Assembly (NCBI GenBank): GCA_026967495.1
Contig: CP114060.1
Coordinates: 1,302,001 to 1,366,000 of the forward strand
DNA from: Rouxiella badensis
Lineage (GTDB): Bacteria; Pseudomonadota; Gammaproteobacteria; Enterobacterales; Enterobacteriaceae
DNA: 64,000 nt
Reading direction: 5' to 3'
Both the position numbers and the translations under genes were made by a program. Numbering within the stretch: position 1 is the first letter of the stretch; each line of letters begins with the position of its first letter. Under the pieces are notes generated by a model. It was given only the letters and a program-made list of their open reading frames with translations. It did no database searches and had not been told where the DNA came from. This document shows positions 8,988 to 18,744 of the stretch, in pieces.

Positions 8988-10496
8988 ATGAATAAAGAGA
9001 TTCTGGCTGTTGTAGAAGCAGTTTCTAATGAAAAAGCCCTCCCGCGCGAGAAGATTTTTGAAGCGCTGGAAACTGCTTTGTCGACAGCGACCAAGAAGAA
9101 GTACGAGCAGGAAATCGAAGTTCGCGTCACCATCGATCGTAAAACCGGCGACTTTGACACCTTCCGCCGCTGGGTTGCTGTAAATGAAGTGACTCAGCCG
9201 ACGCGCGAAATTACTCTCGAAGCTGCCCAATACGAAGATCCATCCATCGAACTGGGTGGTTACATCGAAGACCAAATCGAATCTGTCACCTTTGACCGTA
9301 TCACCACTCAGACTGCCAAGCAGGTTATCGTACAGAAAGTACGTGAAGCCGAGCGCGCAATGGTAGTTGACGCATTCCGTGAACAGGAAGGCGAGATAGT
9401 GACCGGTGTGGTTAAAAAAGTTAACCGCGACAGCATCGCCCTGGATCTCGGCAGCAATGCTGAAGCTGTTATCCTGCGCGAAGACATGCTGCCACGTGAG
9501 AACTTCCGTTCTGGTGACCGTATTCGCGGCGTTCTTTACGCTGTGCGCCCAGAAGCGCGCGGTGCACAACTGTTTGTTAGTCGTTCACGTAACGAGATGC
9601 TGGTTGAACTGTTCCGCATCGAAGTACCTGAAATCGGCGAAGAACTTATTGAAATCAAAGCTGCTGCCCGTGACCCTGGTTCACGCGCCAAGATTGCAGT
9701 GAAGACTAATGATAAGCGTATCGACCCTGTTGGTGCTTGTGTCGGTATGCGCGGTGCGCGCGTTCAGGCCGTTTCCAGTGAACTGGGCGGGGAACGTATC
9801 GATATCATCCTTTGGGATGACAATCCTGCGCAATTCGTTATCAACGCTATGGCGCCGGCAGACGTCGCGTCTATCGTTGTTGATGAAGACAAGTGCACCA
9901 TGGATATCGCCGTTGAAGCCAGCAACCTGGCACAGGCGATTGGCCGTAACGGCCAAAACGTGCGTTTAGCCTCCCAGCTTTTAAAGCAGCATCGTGGCGA
10001 TGACAAGTGGGAACTGAACGTGATGACAGCAGACGACCTGCAGGCCAAACATCAGGCCGAGGCGCATGCTGCAATCGAAACCTTCACCAAGTATTTGGCA
10101 ATCGACGAAGATTTCGCGACTGTTCTGGTTGAAGAAGGTTTCTCAACCCTCGAAGAACTGGCTTACGTGCCGGTGAACGAGTTGTTAGAAATTGATGGTC
10201 TGGACGAAGACACGGTAGATGCGCTGCGCGAACGTGCGAAAGAAGCGCTGACCACCCTGGCCCTTGCACAGGAAGAAAGTCTCGGTGACAACAAGCCAGC
10301 TGAAGACCTGCTTAATCTTGCAGGACTTGAACGCAGCATGGCGTTTAAACTGGCAGCAATCGGTGTTTGCACGCTGGAAGATCTTGCCGAGCAGGGTGTT
10401 GACGATCTGACAGATATTGAAGGTCTTAATGACGAGCAGGCTGGTGAGTTAATCATGGCCGCACGCAATATCTGCTGGTTTGGCGACAATGCGTAA
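8988..10496 (+). CDS. nusA: Transcription termination/antitermination factor NusA
   Basis: Binds RNA polymerase and nascent RNA. It promotes pausing and intrinsic termination, and takes part in rRNA and lambda-N antitermination. The product has 502 residues. In order: an N-terminal RNAP-binding domain, an S1 domain beginning near residue 134 (GEIVTGVVKKVNRDSIALDLG), KH1 and KH2 (AKIAVKTND to the VRLASQLL region), then two acidic helix-hairpin-helix repeats (about 365-430 and 440-500). The second repeat contacts the alpha-subunit CTD in gamma-proteobacteria. Lies between rimP and infB. Confidence 0.98.
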   Translation: MNKEILAVVEAVSNEKALPREKIFEALETALSTATKKKYEQEIEVRVTIDRKTGDFDTFRRWVAVNEVTQPTREITLEAAQYEDPSIELGGYIEDQIESVTFDRITTQTAKQVIVQKVREAERAMVVDAFREQEGEIVTGVVKKVNRDSIALDLGSNAEAVILREDMLPRENFRSGDRIRGVLYAVRPEARGAQLFVSRSRNEMLVELFRIEVPEIGEELIEIKAAARDPGSRAKIAVKTNDKRIDPVGACVGMRGARVQAVSSELGGERIDIILWDDNPAQFVINAMAPADVASIVVDEDKCTMDIAVEASNLAQAIGRNGQNVRLASQLLKQHRGDDKWELNVMTADDLQAKHQAEAHAAIETFTKYLAIDEDFATVLVEEGFSTLEELAYVPVNELLEIDGLDEDTVDALRERAKEALTTLALAQEESLGDNKPAEDLLNLAGLERSMAFKLAAIGVCTLEDLAEQGVDDLTDIEGLNDEQAGELIMAARNICWFGDNA

Positions 10497-10520
10497 TAAA
10501 CTGTAGCAGGAAGGAACAGC

Positions 10521-13223
10521 ATGACAGATGTAACCGTAAAATCGCTGGCAGCGGAGATTCAAACTCCGGTTGATCGCCTGGTACAGCAATTTGCTGATGC
10601 AGGGATCGACAAGTCGGAAGCTGACTCTGTCACCCAGCATGAAAAAGAAACTTTGCTGGCGCATTTGAATGGTGGAAATTCGAATGCGACAAACAAACTG
10701 ACGTTACAACGCAAAACGCGTAGTACACTTAATGTTCCGAGCACCGGCGGGAAGAGTAAATCGGTGCAAATCGAGGTCCGCAAGAAACGCACTTATGTTA
10801 AACGTGATATGACCGAGGCAGAACTTGCCCAGGCCGAAGCGGAAGAGCAGGCAAAGCGTGAAGCGGAAGAACAGGCTCAGCGTGTAGCACAAGAGCAGGC
10901 CCAGCAAGTGGCCGCTCAGGAAAAAGCTAAACGTGAAGCCGCTGAGCAAGCCAAACGTGAGGCCGCTGATAAAGCTAAGCGTGACGCAGCGGAAAAAGAT
11001 AAAGTGACGAATCAACATACCGACGAAGTAACCAAGCCAGCTCAGGCAGAAAAAGCACGCCGTGAAGCTGAAGCCGCAGAACTTAAGCGTAAAGCGGAAC
11101 AAGAAGCCCAGCGCAAAATCGAAGAGAACGCTAAACGCGTTGCTGAAGAAGCACGTAAAATGGCTGACTCAGGCGTTTGGACTGAAGCCCCTGCGCCAAG
11201 TGAAGCAGAAGCTGAAACTGCGGACTACCACGTAACCACTTCCCAGCACGCTCGTGCTGCTGAAGATGAGAACGATGCCAAAGTTGAAGGCGAGCGCCGC
11301 ACCCGTACTCGCGGTGGCAAAGCGACCAAGCAGAAGAAAGGCAATAAACTGTCTGAATCTAAAGCCGATCGCGAAGAAGCCCGTGCCGTGGGCCGTAATG
11401 GCAAAGGTAAGCGTAAGCCAAGCAGCCTGCAACAGAGCTTCAACAAGCCTGTAGTCGCTGTTAACCGCGACGTAGTCGTTGGCGAAACCATTACCGTTGC
11501 CGAACTGGCAAACAAAATGGCAGTTAAAGGTTCTCAGGTCATCAAAACTATGATGAAACTGGGCGCTATGGCCACCATCAATCAAGTTATTGATCAGGAA
11601 ACTGCTCAGCTGGTTGCTGAAGAAATGGGCCACAAAGTTATCCTGCGTCGTGAAAACGAGCTGGAAGAAGCGCTGATGAGCGACCGTGATACCGGTGCTT
11701 CAGCTGCTGCCGAGCCACGTGCGCCAGTTGTGACCATCATGGGCCACGTTGACCACGGTAAAACCTCTTTGCTCGATTATATTCGCTCAACGAAAGTAGC
11801 CGCAGGCGAAGCTGGCGGTATTACTCAGCACATCGGTGCTTATCATGTTGAAACCGAAAACGGCATGATCACCTTCCTCGATACCCCTGGACACGCCGCG
11901 TTTACATCAATGCGTGCTCGTGGTGCCAAGGCGACCGATATCGTTGTTCTGGTTGTTTCTGCGGACGATGGCGTGATGCCACAGACCGTAGAAGCGGTTC
12001 AGCATGCGAAAGCAGCTGGCGTGCCTATCGTTGTTGCAGTGAACAAAATCGATAAGCCTGAAGCTGATCCAGATCGCGTTAAAACCGAGCTGTCTCAGTA
12101 CAACGTTATGCCAGAAGAGTGGGGCGGTGAGTCTCCATTCATCCACGTATCTGCTAAAGCGGGTACCGGTATTGACGATTTGCTGGAAGCTATCCTGTTG
12201 CAGGCTGAAGTTCTCGAACTGAAAGCAGTGCGTACCGGTATGGCAAACGGTGTTGTAATCGAATCCTTCCTTGATAAAGGCCGTGGCCCAGTTGCTACTG
12301 TTCTGGTTCAAGAAGGTACGCTTAACAAGGGTGATATCATCCTGTGTGGCTTCGAATACGGCCGCGTGCGTGCTATGCGTGACGAAATGGGTCGCGACAT
12401 CACCTCAGCGGGTCCTTCTATCCCTGTCGAAGTTCTGGGTCTGTCCAGCGTTCCGGCTGCGGGTGACGAAGTTACCGTGGTACGTGACGAGAAGAAAGCG
12501 CGTGAAGTTGCGCTGTACCGTCAAGGTAAGTTCCGCGAAGTTAAACTGGCTCGCCAGCAGAAATCTAAACTGGAAAACATGTTTGCGAACATGACCGAAG
12601 GTGAAGTGTCTGAACTGAACATCGTGTTGAAATCTGACGTACAGGGTTCTTGTGAAGCGATTTCTGACGCGTTGCAGAATCTGTCAACCGCTGAAGTTAA
12701 AGTTAAAATCGTGGGCATGGGCGTAGGTGGTATCACTGAAACCGACGCAACGCTGGCGGCGGCTTCTAACGCTATCATCCTTGGCTTTAACGTTCGTGCC
12801 GATGCTTCTGCTCGCCGCGTCGTTGAAAACGAAAGCTTGGATCTGCGTTACTACTCCGTAATCTATAACCTGATTGACGAAGTCAAACAGGCAATGAGCG
12901 GTATGTTGGCACCAGAGTACAAACAGCAAATCATTGGCCTGGCTGAAGTTCGTGACGTGTTCAAGTCACCGAAATTTGGCGCAATCGCAGGCTGTATGGT
13001 TACTGAAGGTATGATCAAGCGCAATAACCCAATCCGCGTTCTGCGTGACAACGTGGTTATCTATGAAGGCGAGCTGGAATCCCTGCGCCGCTTCAAAGAT
13101 GACGTTAGCGAAGTTCGTAACGGCATGGAATGTGGTATCGGCGTTAAAAACTACAACGACGTACGTCCTGGCGATGTGATCGAAGTCTTCGAAATCATCG
13201 AAATTAAACGTACTATCGCTTAA
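10521..13223 (+). CDS. infB: Translation initiation factor IF-2
   Basis: GTPase that places fMet-tRNA on the 30S subunit and promotes subunit joining. The product has 900 residues. It has an IF2_N domain at 1-50, then a long charged Ala/Glu/Lys/Arg helix (about 95-215) of repeated KREAAEQA-like blocks, and a second IF2_N domain near 320-370. The G domain shows G1 IMGHVDHGKTSLL (about 404-416), G3 DTPGHA (about 453) and G4 NKID (about 508). Domains C1 and C2 follow; C2 binds fMet. Shorter forms from internal starts are known in E. coli, but I cannot assign them here. Confidence 0.98.
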   Translation: MTDVTVKSLAAEIQTPVDRLVQQFADAGIDKSEADSVTQHEKETLLAHLNGGNSNATNKLTLQRKTRSTLNVPSTGGKSKSVQIEVRKKRTYVKRDMTEAELAQAEAEEQAKREAEEQAQRVAQEQAQQVAAQEKAKREAAEQAKREAADKAKRDAAEKDKVTNQHTDEVTKPAQAEKARREAEAAELKRKAEQEAQRKIEENAKRVAEEARKMADSGVWTEAPAPSEAEAETADYHVTTSQHARAAEDENDAKVEGERRTRTRGGKATKQKKGNKLSESKADREEARAVGRNGKGKRKPSSLQQSFNKPVVAVNRDVVVGETITVAELANKMAVKGSQVIKTMMKLGAMATINQVIDQETAQLVAEEMGHKVILRRENELEEALMSDRDTGASAAAEPRAPVVTIMGHVDHGKTSLLDYIRSTKVAAGEAGGITQHIGAYHVETENGMITFLDTPGHAAFTSMRARGAKATDIVVLVVSADDGVMPQTVEAVQHAKAAGVPIVVAVNKIDKPEADPDRVKTELSQYNVMPEEWGGESPFIHVSAKAGTGIDDLLEAILLQAEVLELKAVRTGMANGVVIESFLDKGRGPVATVLVQEGTLNKGDIILCGFEYGRVRAMRDEMGRDITSAGPSIPVEVLGLSSVPAAGDEVTVVRDEKKAREVALYRQGKFREVKLARQQKSKLENMFANMTEGEVSELNIVLKSDVQGSCEAISDALQNLSTAEVKVKIVGMGVGGITETDATLAAASNAIILGFNVRADASARRVVENESLDLRYYSVIYNLIDEVKQAMSGMLAPEYKQQIIGLAEVRDVFKSPKFGAIAGCMVTEGMIKRNNPIRVLRDNVVIYEGELESLRRFKDDVSEVRNGMECGIGVKNYNDVRPGDVIEVFEIIEIKRTIA

Positions 13224-13331
13224 CGTTTCGATCTGACCCGGACTCTCGGGTATACAGTCAGAACCATTGGGGGCCTTGCGCCCCTTATTTGTCTGATGCA
13301 TGGTTGAAGTAAAAGTTTGGAGTAACAAATT

Positions 13332-13745
13332 ATGGCTAAAGAATTCAGCCGTACCCAACGCGTCTCTCAGGAGATGCAGAAAGAAATCGCCATCATACTG
13401 CAGCGTGAAGTTAAAGATCCGCGCGTAGGCATGGCGACCGTCTCTGGTGTCGAAGTTTCCCGTGATCTGGCCTATGCCAAAGTTTTCGTGACTTTCCTTG
13501 ACGTACTGACCACTGAGCCACAGGATCCAGACCGCGTTAAAAACGGTATCAAGGCCCTGCAAGACGCTCAGGGATTCATCCGTACCCTTATTGGTAAAGC
13601 CATGCGCCTGCGCGTCGTGCCTGAACTGACTTTTGCCTATGACAACTCACTGGTTGAAGGCATGCGTATGTCTAACCTGGTGACTAACGTTGTTAAGAAT
13701 GACGTTGAACGTCGTTCTGCTGCAGGCGATGACGAGGAATCTTAA
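13332..13745 (+). CDS. rbfA: 30S ribosome-binding factor RbfA
   Basis: Single KH-domain protein that assists late 16S rRNA processing and is needed for growth in the cold. The product has 137 residues. Conserved features are MAKEFSRTQRVSQEMQKEIA at the N terminus, RVGMATVSGVEVSRDLAYAKVFVTF, and LRVVPELTFAYDNSLVEGMRM; an acidic tail DDEES closes it. The stop overlaps the truB start (TAATG). The 108-nt gap before it carries a GC-rich hairpin (GGGGCCTTGCGCCCC) but only a weak T-run. Confidence 0.97.
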   Translation: MAKEFSRTQRVSQEMQKEIAIILQREVKDPRVGMATVSGVEVSRDLAYAKVFVTFLDVLTTEPQDPDRVKNGIKALQDAQGFIRTLIGKAMRLRVVPELTFAYDNSLVEGMRMSNLVTNVVKNDVERRSAAGDDEES

Positions 13746-14688
13746 TGAGTCGTCCACGTCGCCGCGGTCGTGATATTCACGGCGTTCTGTTACTGGATAA
13801 GTCACTGGGTTTGTCATCCAACGACGCGTTGCAAAAGGTAAAACGCCTTTATAACGCCAATCGCGCAGGTCATACCGGCGCGTTGGATCCCTGGCCACCG
13901 GCATGTTGCCGCTGTGCCTGGGTGAAGCGACCAAGTTTTCACGCTTTCTGCTCGACTCGGACAAGCGCTATCGCGTGATTGCCCGCATGGGCCAGCGTAC
14001 TGATACTTCTGATGCCGAAGGTCAGATAATTTCAGAGCGTCCGGTCACATTCAGCGCTGCCGAGCTTGAGAATGCCCTCGAAAGTTTCCGTGGGGAGACG
14101 CAGCAAATCCCTTCAATGTATTCAGCATTGAAATATCAAGGGCGCAAGCTTTACGAGTATGCGCGTGAAGGGATAGAAGTTCCGCGAGAATCGCGCAGCA
14201 TCACGGTCTATGAACTACAGTTCATTCGCTGGGAAGGCAACGAGGTTGAGCTGGAGATCCACTGTTCAAAAGGGACGTACATTCGCACCATCGTTGATGA
14301 CCTCGGCGAAAAGCTGGGTTGCGGCGCCCACGTGACCTTCCTGCGACGTCTGCAGGTTGCGACCTATCCGTTTGAACGTATGGTCACCATGGAACAGCTG
14401 CACGCGCTGGTTGCTCAGGCCGAGGCCGAAGGCATTGAACCGCGCCTGCTGCTCGACCCGCTGTTGCTGCCGATGGACAGCCCGTGTGAAGACTTCCCTG
14501 AAGTCAATTTACTGCCCGTTGTGGCCGGCTACGTCAAGCAGGGCCAACCTGTTCAGGCTTCAGGTGCACCGCTTTCGGGCCTGGTGCGCATGACGGAAGG
14601 CGAAGAACGTAAATTCATCGGTGTCGGTGAAATCGACGATCAAGGCCGCGTTGCTCCTAAGCGCCTGGTTGTAGAGTACCCCGAGTAA
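13745..14688 (+). CDS. truB: tRNA pseudouridine(55) synthase TruB (frame broken by 1 nt)
   Basis: Makes pseudouridine 55 in the T-loop of tRNAs and acts as a tRNA chaperone. The first frame ends in GHTGALDP and the second carries on at LATGMLPLCLGEATKF; the catalytic Asp is the one in GALDPLATG. The junction reads GATCCCTGG where GATCCCCTGG is required, so one C of a four-C run at 13889-13891 is missing. Repaired, the protein has 314 residues, the E. coli length, and continues through KYQGRKLYEYARE and the C-terminal PUA-like domain. The rest is well conserved, so this is most likely a homopolymer sequence error. Confidence 0.94.
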
Positions 14689-14738
14689 TTTGCCAGCCTG
14701 TAAATACAGGAAGGCGAGTTAACAGGGTGTTGCTCGTG

Positions 14739-14767
14739 TTGCGATCGGGCATCTCAAAGAGTAGAAT
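14739..14767 (+). promoter_or_regulatory. Probable sigma-70 promoter for rpsO
   Basis: TTGCGA and TAGAAT separated by 17 bases, about 80 bases upstream of the rpsO ATG. Position and spacing agree with the rpsO promoter of E. coli. The strength is a guess. Confidence 0.6.
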
Positions 14768-14845
14768 AGCGCAGCTTATGCATGGGGTAGCTGAATTAGA
14801 GATCGGCACCCGTTTAAATTAATCTATAATATTTTGGAGTTCATT

Positions 14846-15114
14846 ATGTCTCTAAGCGTTGAAGCTAAAGCTCAAATCGTTGCTGACTTCGGTCGTGGTG
14901 CAAACGACAGCGGTTCTACCGAAGTTCAGGTTGCTCTGCTGACTGCTCAGATTAACCATCTGCAAGGTCACTTCTCCGAGCACAAAAAGATCACCACAGC
15001 CGTCGTGGTCTGCTGCGTATGGTTTCTCAGCGTCGTAAGCTGCTGGACTACCTGAAGAGCAAAGACGTAGCACGTTACACCACCGTTATCGAACGTCTGG
15101 GTCTGCGTCGCTAA
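14846..15114 (+). CDS. rpsO: 30S ribosomal protein S15 (frame broken by 1 nt)
   Basis: Primary 16S rRNA-binding protein of the platform; in E. coli it represses its own translation through a leader pseudoknot. MSLSVEAKAQIVADFGRGAN leads to HLQGHFSEHKK, after which the frame should go on K-D-H-H-S-R-R-G-L-L-R-M-V-S-Q-R-R-K. It does so if the five A at 14984-14988 are six. Repaired length is 89 residues, as in E. coli, ending IERLGLRR. A ribosomal protein cannot plausibly be lost this way, so the deletion is a homopolymer error. TTGGAG lies before the ATG. Confidence 0.96.
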
Positions 15115-15132
15115 GTTAGCGAGTTTCAGTGT

Positions 15133-15157
15133 AAAGGGGCCAAGTGGCCCCTTTATT
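15133..15157 (+). terminator. Intrinsic terminator after rpsO
   Basis: AAAGGGGCC, loop AAGT, GGCCCCTTTATT. Separates rpsO from the pnp leader. Confidence 0.82.
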
Positions 15158-15288
15158 CTAGGCAGCAAGAGTCAATCTAGCTATTGCCAAATCTGTTGTT
15201 TCTACGCTACTTTTCTATAAATGAAGCTTTATAAAAAAGTAGAGTTTTAAAGAGTACGTTTCGCGAGATCTTCCGTTACAGAGGTTCG

Positions 15289-15346
15289 CGCGGCTAATGA
15301 GAGACTTTAATCCCGCCGAGAGGATTAAGGATTGTCATTAGTCGCG
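15289..15346 (+). promoter_or_regulatory. pnp leader stem-loop (RNase III processing site)
   Basis: Outer arms CGCGGCTAATGA (15289-15300) and TCATTAGTCGCG (15335-15346) pair with one G-U. Inner arms CTTTAATCC (15305-15313) and GGATTAAGG (15322-15330) pair with one G-U. In E. coli the pnp leader folds into such a long hairpin that RNase III cuts, after which PNPase represses its own message. Form and place agree. Confidence 0.82.
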
Positions 15347-15426
15347 AGGATGTAGTGAGAAGTTCAGATTTTATTGACGTGAACTGCTGTCATAACAGCT
15401 GCGCGTCACAAGAAAAGGATATTACA

Positions 15427-17543
15427 TTGCTTAAAGCGACAGTTCGTAAGTTCCAATACGGTCAACATACTGTGACCATCGAAACCGGTATGATGGCACG
15501 CCAGGCCACTGCTGCAGTTATGGTCAGCATGGACGACACCGCGGTATTCGTTACCGTTGTTGGCCAGAAAAAGCTAAACCGGGCCAGAGCTTCTTCCCTC
15601 TGACCGTAAACTACCAGGAGCGTACTTACGCTGCCGGTAAAATTCCAGGAAGCTTCTTCCGTCGTGAAGCGCGTCCAAGCGAAGGCGAGACCCTGACTTC
15701 TCGTCTGATCGACCGTCCAATTCGCCCACTGTTCCCGGACAGCTTCCTGAACGAAGTCCAGGTTATCGCGACCGTTGTTTCTCTGAACCCGCAGGTTAAC
15801 CCAGACATCGTTGCGATGATTGGTGCCTCTGCTGCCCTGAGCCTGTCTGGTATTCCATTCAACGGCCCAATCGGTGCAGCTCGCGTGGGTTACATTAACG
15901 ACCAGTACGTGCTGAACCCAACGGCTGATGAACTGCTTGAAAGCAAACTGGACTTGGTTGTTGCCGGTACGCAGGGCGCGGTTCTGATGGTTGAATCAGA
16001 AGCAGAAGTGCTCAGCGAAGAGCAGATGCTGGGCGCTGTGGTATTCGGCCACGACCAACAGCAGATCGTTATCAACGAAATCAATGCACTGGTTGCTGAA
16101 GTTGGCAAACCTAAGTGGGATTGGCAGCCAGAAGTGGTTAATGCTGACCTGCAAGCTCGCATTGCGGCTAAATCTGAAGCGCTGCTGGGCGACGCTTACC
16201 GTATCACCGACAAGCAAGAGCGTTACGCTCGCGTTGACGCCATCAAAGATGAAGTTACCGCTGCACTGCTTGCCGAAGACGAAACCTTGGACGCTGGTGA
16301 GATCTCCGATCTGCTGGGCGCTATCGAGAAAAACGTCGTACGTAGCCGCGTTCTGAGTGGCGCACCGCGTATCGATGGTCGTGAAAAAGACATGATCCGT
16401 GGTCTTGATGTTCGTACTGGCGTACTGCCACGTACTCACGGCTCTTCACTGTTTACTCGTGGTGAGACTCAGGCACTGGTTACCGCAACGCTGGGGACTA
16501 CCCGTGATGCGCAGAGCCTGGACGAACTGATGGGTGCCAAAACTGACACCTTCCTGTTCCACTACAACTTCCCTCCGTACTCCGTGGGTGAAACAGGTAT
16601 GGTCGGTTCGCCTAAGCGTCGCGAAATCGGTCACGGCCGTCTTGCCAAGCGTGGCGTACTGGCAGTAATGCCTAAGTTTGAAGATTTCCCATACACCGTT
16701 CGCGTTGTATCTGAAATCACCGAATCTAACGGTTCATCTTCCATGGCTTCCGTTTGTGGCGCATCACTGGCCCTGATGGACGCAGGTGTGCCGATTAAAG
16801 CCGCCGTTGCGGGTATCGCGATGGGTCTGGTTAAAGAAGGCGAAAACTTTGTCGTTCTGTCCGACATCCTGGGTGACGAAGACCACCTTGGTGATATGGA
16901 CTTCAAAGTAGCAGGCAGCAGCGAAGGTATCACTGCACTGCAAATGGATATTAAAATCGAAGGTATCACCCGCGAAATCATGCAGGCTGCTCTGAGCCAG
17001 GCCAAAGGTGCACGTCTGCACATTCTGGGCGTGATGAACCAGGCAATCAGCGAATCTCGCGGCGATATCTCTCAGTTCGCTCCACGTATTCACACCATCA
17101 AAATTAACGCTGACAAGATCAAAGACGTCATCGGTAAAGGTGGTTCTGTAATCCGTGCACTGACTGAAGAAACCGGCACCACTATCGAAATCGAAGACGA
17201 CGGTACTGTTAAAATTTCTGCAACCGACGGCGAAAAAGCGAAACACGCTATCCGTCGTATTGAAGAAATTACCGCCGAAATCGAAGTTGGCCGCATCTAC
17301 CAGGGTAAAGTTACCCGTATCGTTGACTTTGGCGCGTTCGTTGCCATCGGTGGCGGTAAAGAAGGTCTGGTTCACATCTCTCAAATCGCTGACAAGCGCG
17401 TAGAGAAAGTGACTGACTATCTGACGATGGGTCAGGAAGTTCCGGTTAAGGTTCTGGAAGTTGATCGTCAGGGCCGTGTGCGCTTGAGCATTAAAGAAGC
17501 GACCACCCCATCTGAAGAATCGGCAACTCCAGCTGCAGAGTAA
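15427..17543 (+). CDS. pnp: Polyribonucleotide nucleotidyltransferase PNPase (frame broken by 1 nt)
   Basis: Phosphorolytic 3'-to-5' exoribonuclease and degradosome component. It has two RNase PH domains (about 1-215 and 320-545) joined by a helical domain, then KH (about 555-610, KDVIGKGGSVIR) and S1 (about 622-690, GKVTRIVDFGAFVAIGGGKEG). The start is TTG at 15427 (M-L-K-A-T-V-R-K-F-Q-Y-G), as in E. coli, with AAAAGGA upstream. The frame breaks at VVGQKK: AAAAAGCTAAACC should be AAAAAGGCTAAACC, so one G near 15573 is missing. Repaired length is 705 residues. The rest is intact, so a sequence error is likely. Confidence 0.96.
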
Positions 17544-17673
17544 TCTGTAACCTGTAGTTTACAGTCTCCCGGTCATCGGGCCGGGAGCTGTTCGTATCAT
17601 GAGTGCAGGACGTACTTATGCTAAGCAAGCGGATAACAGGAAGTTTGTCCAATGTTTGTCTTCGGGAGTTGAA

Positions 17674-18558
17674 ATGAAGCCTTTCTTGCGCTGTTGTTAT
17701 GTTGCGACAACACTTTTGTTGGCAGGATGCAGCAACCATGATTGGCGCAAAAACGAAGTCCTGGCGATCCCGCTGCAGCCAACTTTGCAGCAGGAAGTGA
17801 TTCTGGCGCGTATGGAACAAATACTTGCCAGCAGATCATTAACAGATGATGAACGCGCACAGCTGTTATATGAGCGCGGTGTGCTGTATGATAGTCTCGG
17901 GCTAAGAGCACTGGCGCGAAATGATTTCTCACAAGCGCTGTCTATTCGTCCTGATATGCCAGAAGTTTTTAACTACCTGGGGATTTACCTAACGCAGGCC
18001 GGCAACTACGATGCCGCCTATGAAGCGTTTGATTCTGTACTAGAGCTTGATCCAACTTACAATTACGCGCGTTTGAATCGCGGTATCGCACTGTATTACG
18101 GTGGCAGATATTCGCTAGCGCAGGATGATTTGCAGGCGTTTTATCGAGACGATCCAAATGATCCCTTCCGTTCGTTATGGCTGTATCTTGTGGAAAGAGA
18201 AATCAATCCAAAGAATGCCGAAGTAGCGCTCCAAGAGCGTTATGACAAAGCGGACAGAGGGCAATGGGGATGGAATATCGTCGAATTCTACCTTGGCAAA
18301 ATCAGCGAATCCACGCTGATGGACCGCCTGAAGGCAGAAGCAACGGATAACACTTCGCTCGCTGAGCATCTCAGTGAAACTGACTTCTATTTAGGTAAGC
18401 ACTACCTAAGTCTGGGGGACAAGGACAGCGCTTCTGCACTGTTCAAACTGACGGTAGCTAACAACGTTCATAATTTTGTTGAGCACCGCTATGCATTGTT
18501 GGAATTGGCGCTTTTGGGCCAAGAGCAAGACGACCTATCAGAATCGGACCAGCAATAG
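17674..18558 (+). CDS. nlpI: Lipoprotein NlpI
   Basis: Outer-membrane TPR lipoprotein that acts as adaptor for peptidoglycan hydrolases and the protease Prc. The product has 294 residues, as in E. coli. The signal peptide ends in the lipobox L-A-G-C with Cys19 as the acylated residue. TPR-like helices run from about residue 60 (LLYERGVLYDSLGLRALARN, NYLGIYLTQAGNYDAAYEAF, ARLNRGIALYYGG) to the end. An in-frame upstream extension was rejected because it would bury the signal peptide. It sits between pnp and deaD, the conserved order. Confidence 0.97.
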   Translation: MKPFLRCCYVATTLLLAGCSNHDWRKNEVLAIPLQPTLQQEVILARMEQILASRSLTDDERAQLLYERGVLYDSLGLRALARNDFSQALSIRPDMPEVFNYLGIYLTQAGNYDAAYEAFDSVLELDPTYNYARLNRGIALYYGGRYSLAQDDLQAFYRDDPNDPFRSLWLYLVEREINPKNAEVALQERYDKADRGQWGWNIVEFYLGKISESTLMDRLKAEATDNTSLAEHLSETDFYLGKHYLSLGDKDSASALFKLTVANNVHNFVEHRYALLELALLGQEQDDLSESDQQ

Positions 18559-18744
18559 CTGACGAAACCAATCAGCCTGATTAACCATGGTGCTATGCCA
18601 TTTTTAATCGCCTTAACGGGCGAGGGTTGCTTTGTTCGTTTTATAAACTAATTTGAGCCGGTTCACACTTTTCAATGAAAATGACTGAAAATTTTCTCGA
18701 CGAGTTATGTAGACTGGCTGCCATTATTAATGAGGCACGTGTAC

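Noticed and set aside
16463..16469. GAGACTC in pnp as another disrupted GAGCTC site
   Set aside because: The frame reads R-G-E-T-Q-A-L, the conserved PNPase sequence, so this heptamer is genuine. Similar genuine heptamers occur in infB (G-E-S-P) and bglX (G-E-S-Q).
13745..17543. Decay of truB, rpsO and pnp as real pseudogenes
   Set aside because: rpsO is a ribosomal protein gene and all three keep well-conserved sequence on both sides of one-base breaks. Sequence error is simpler.
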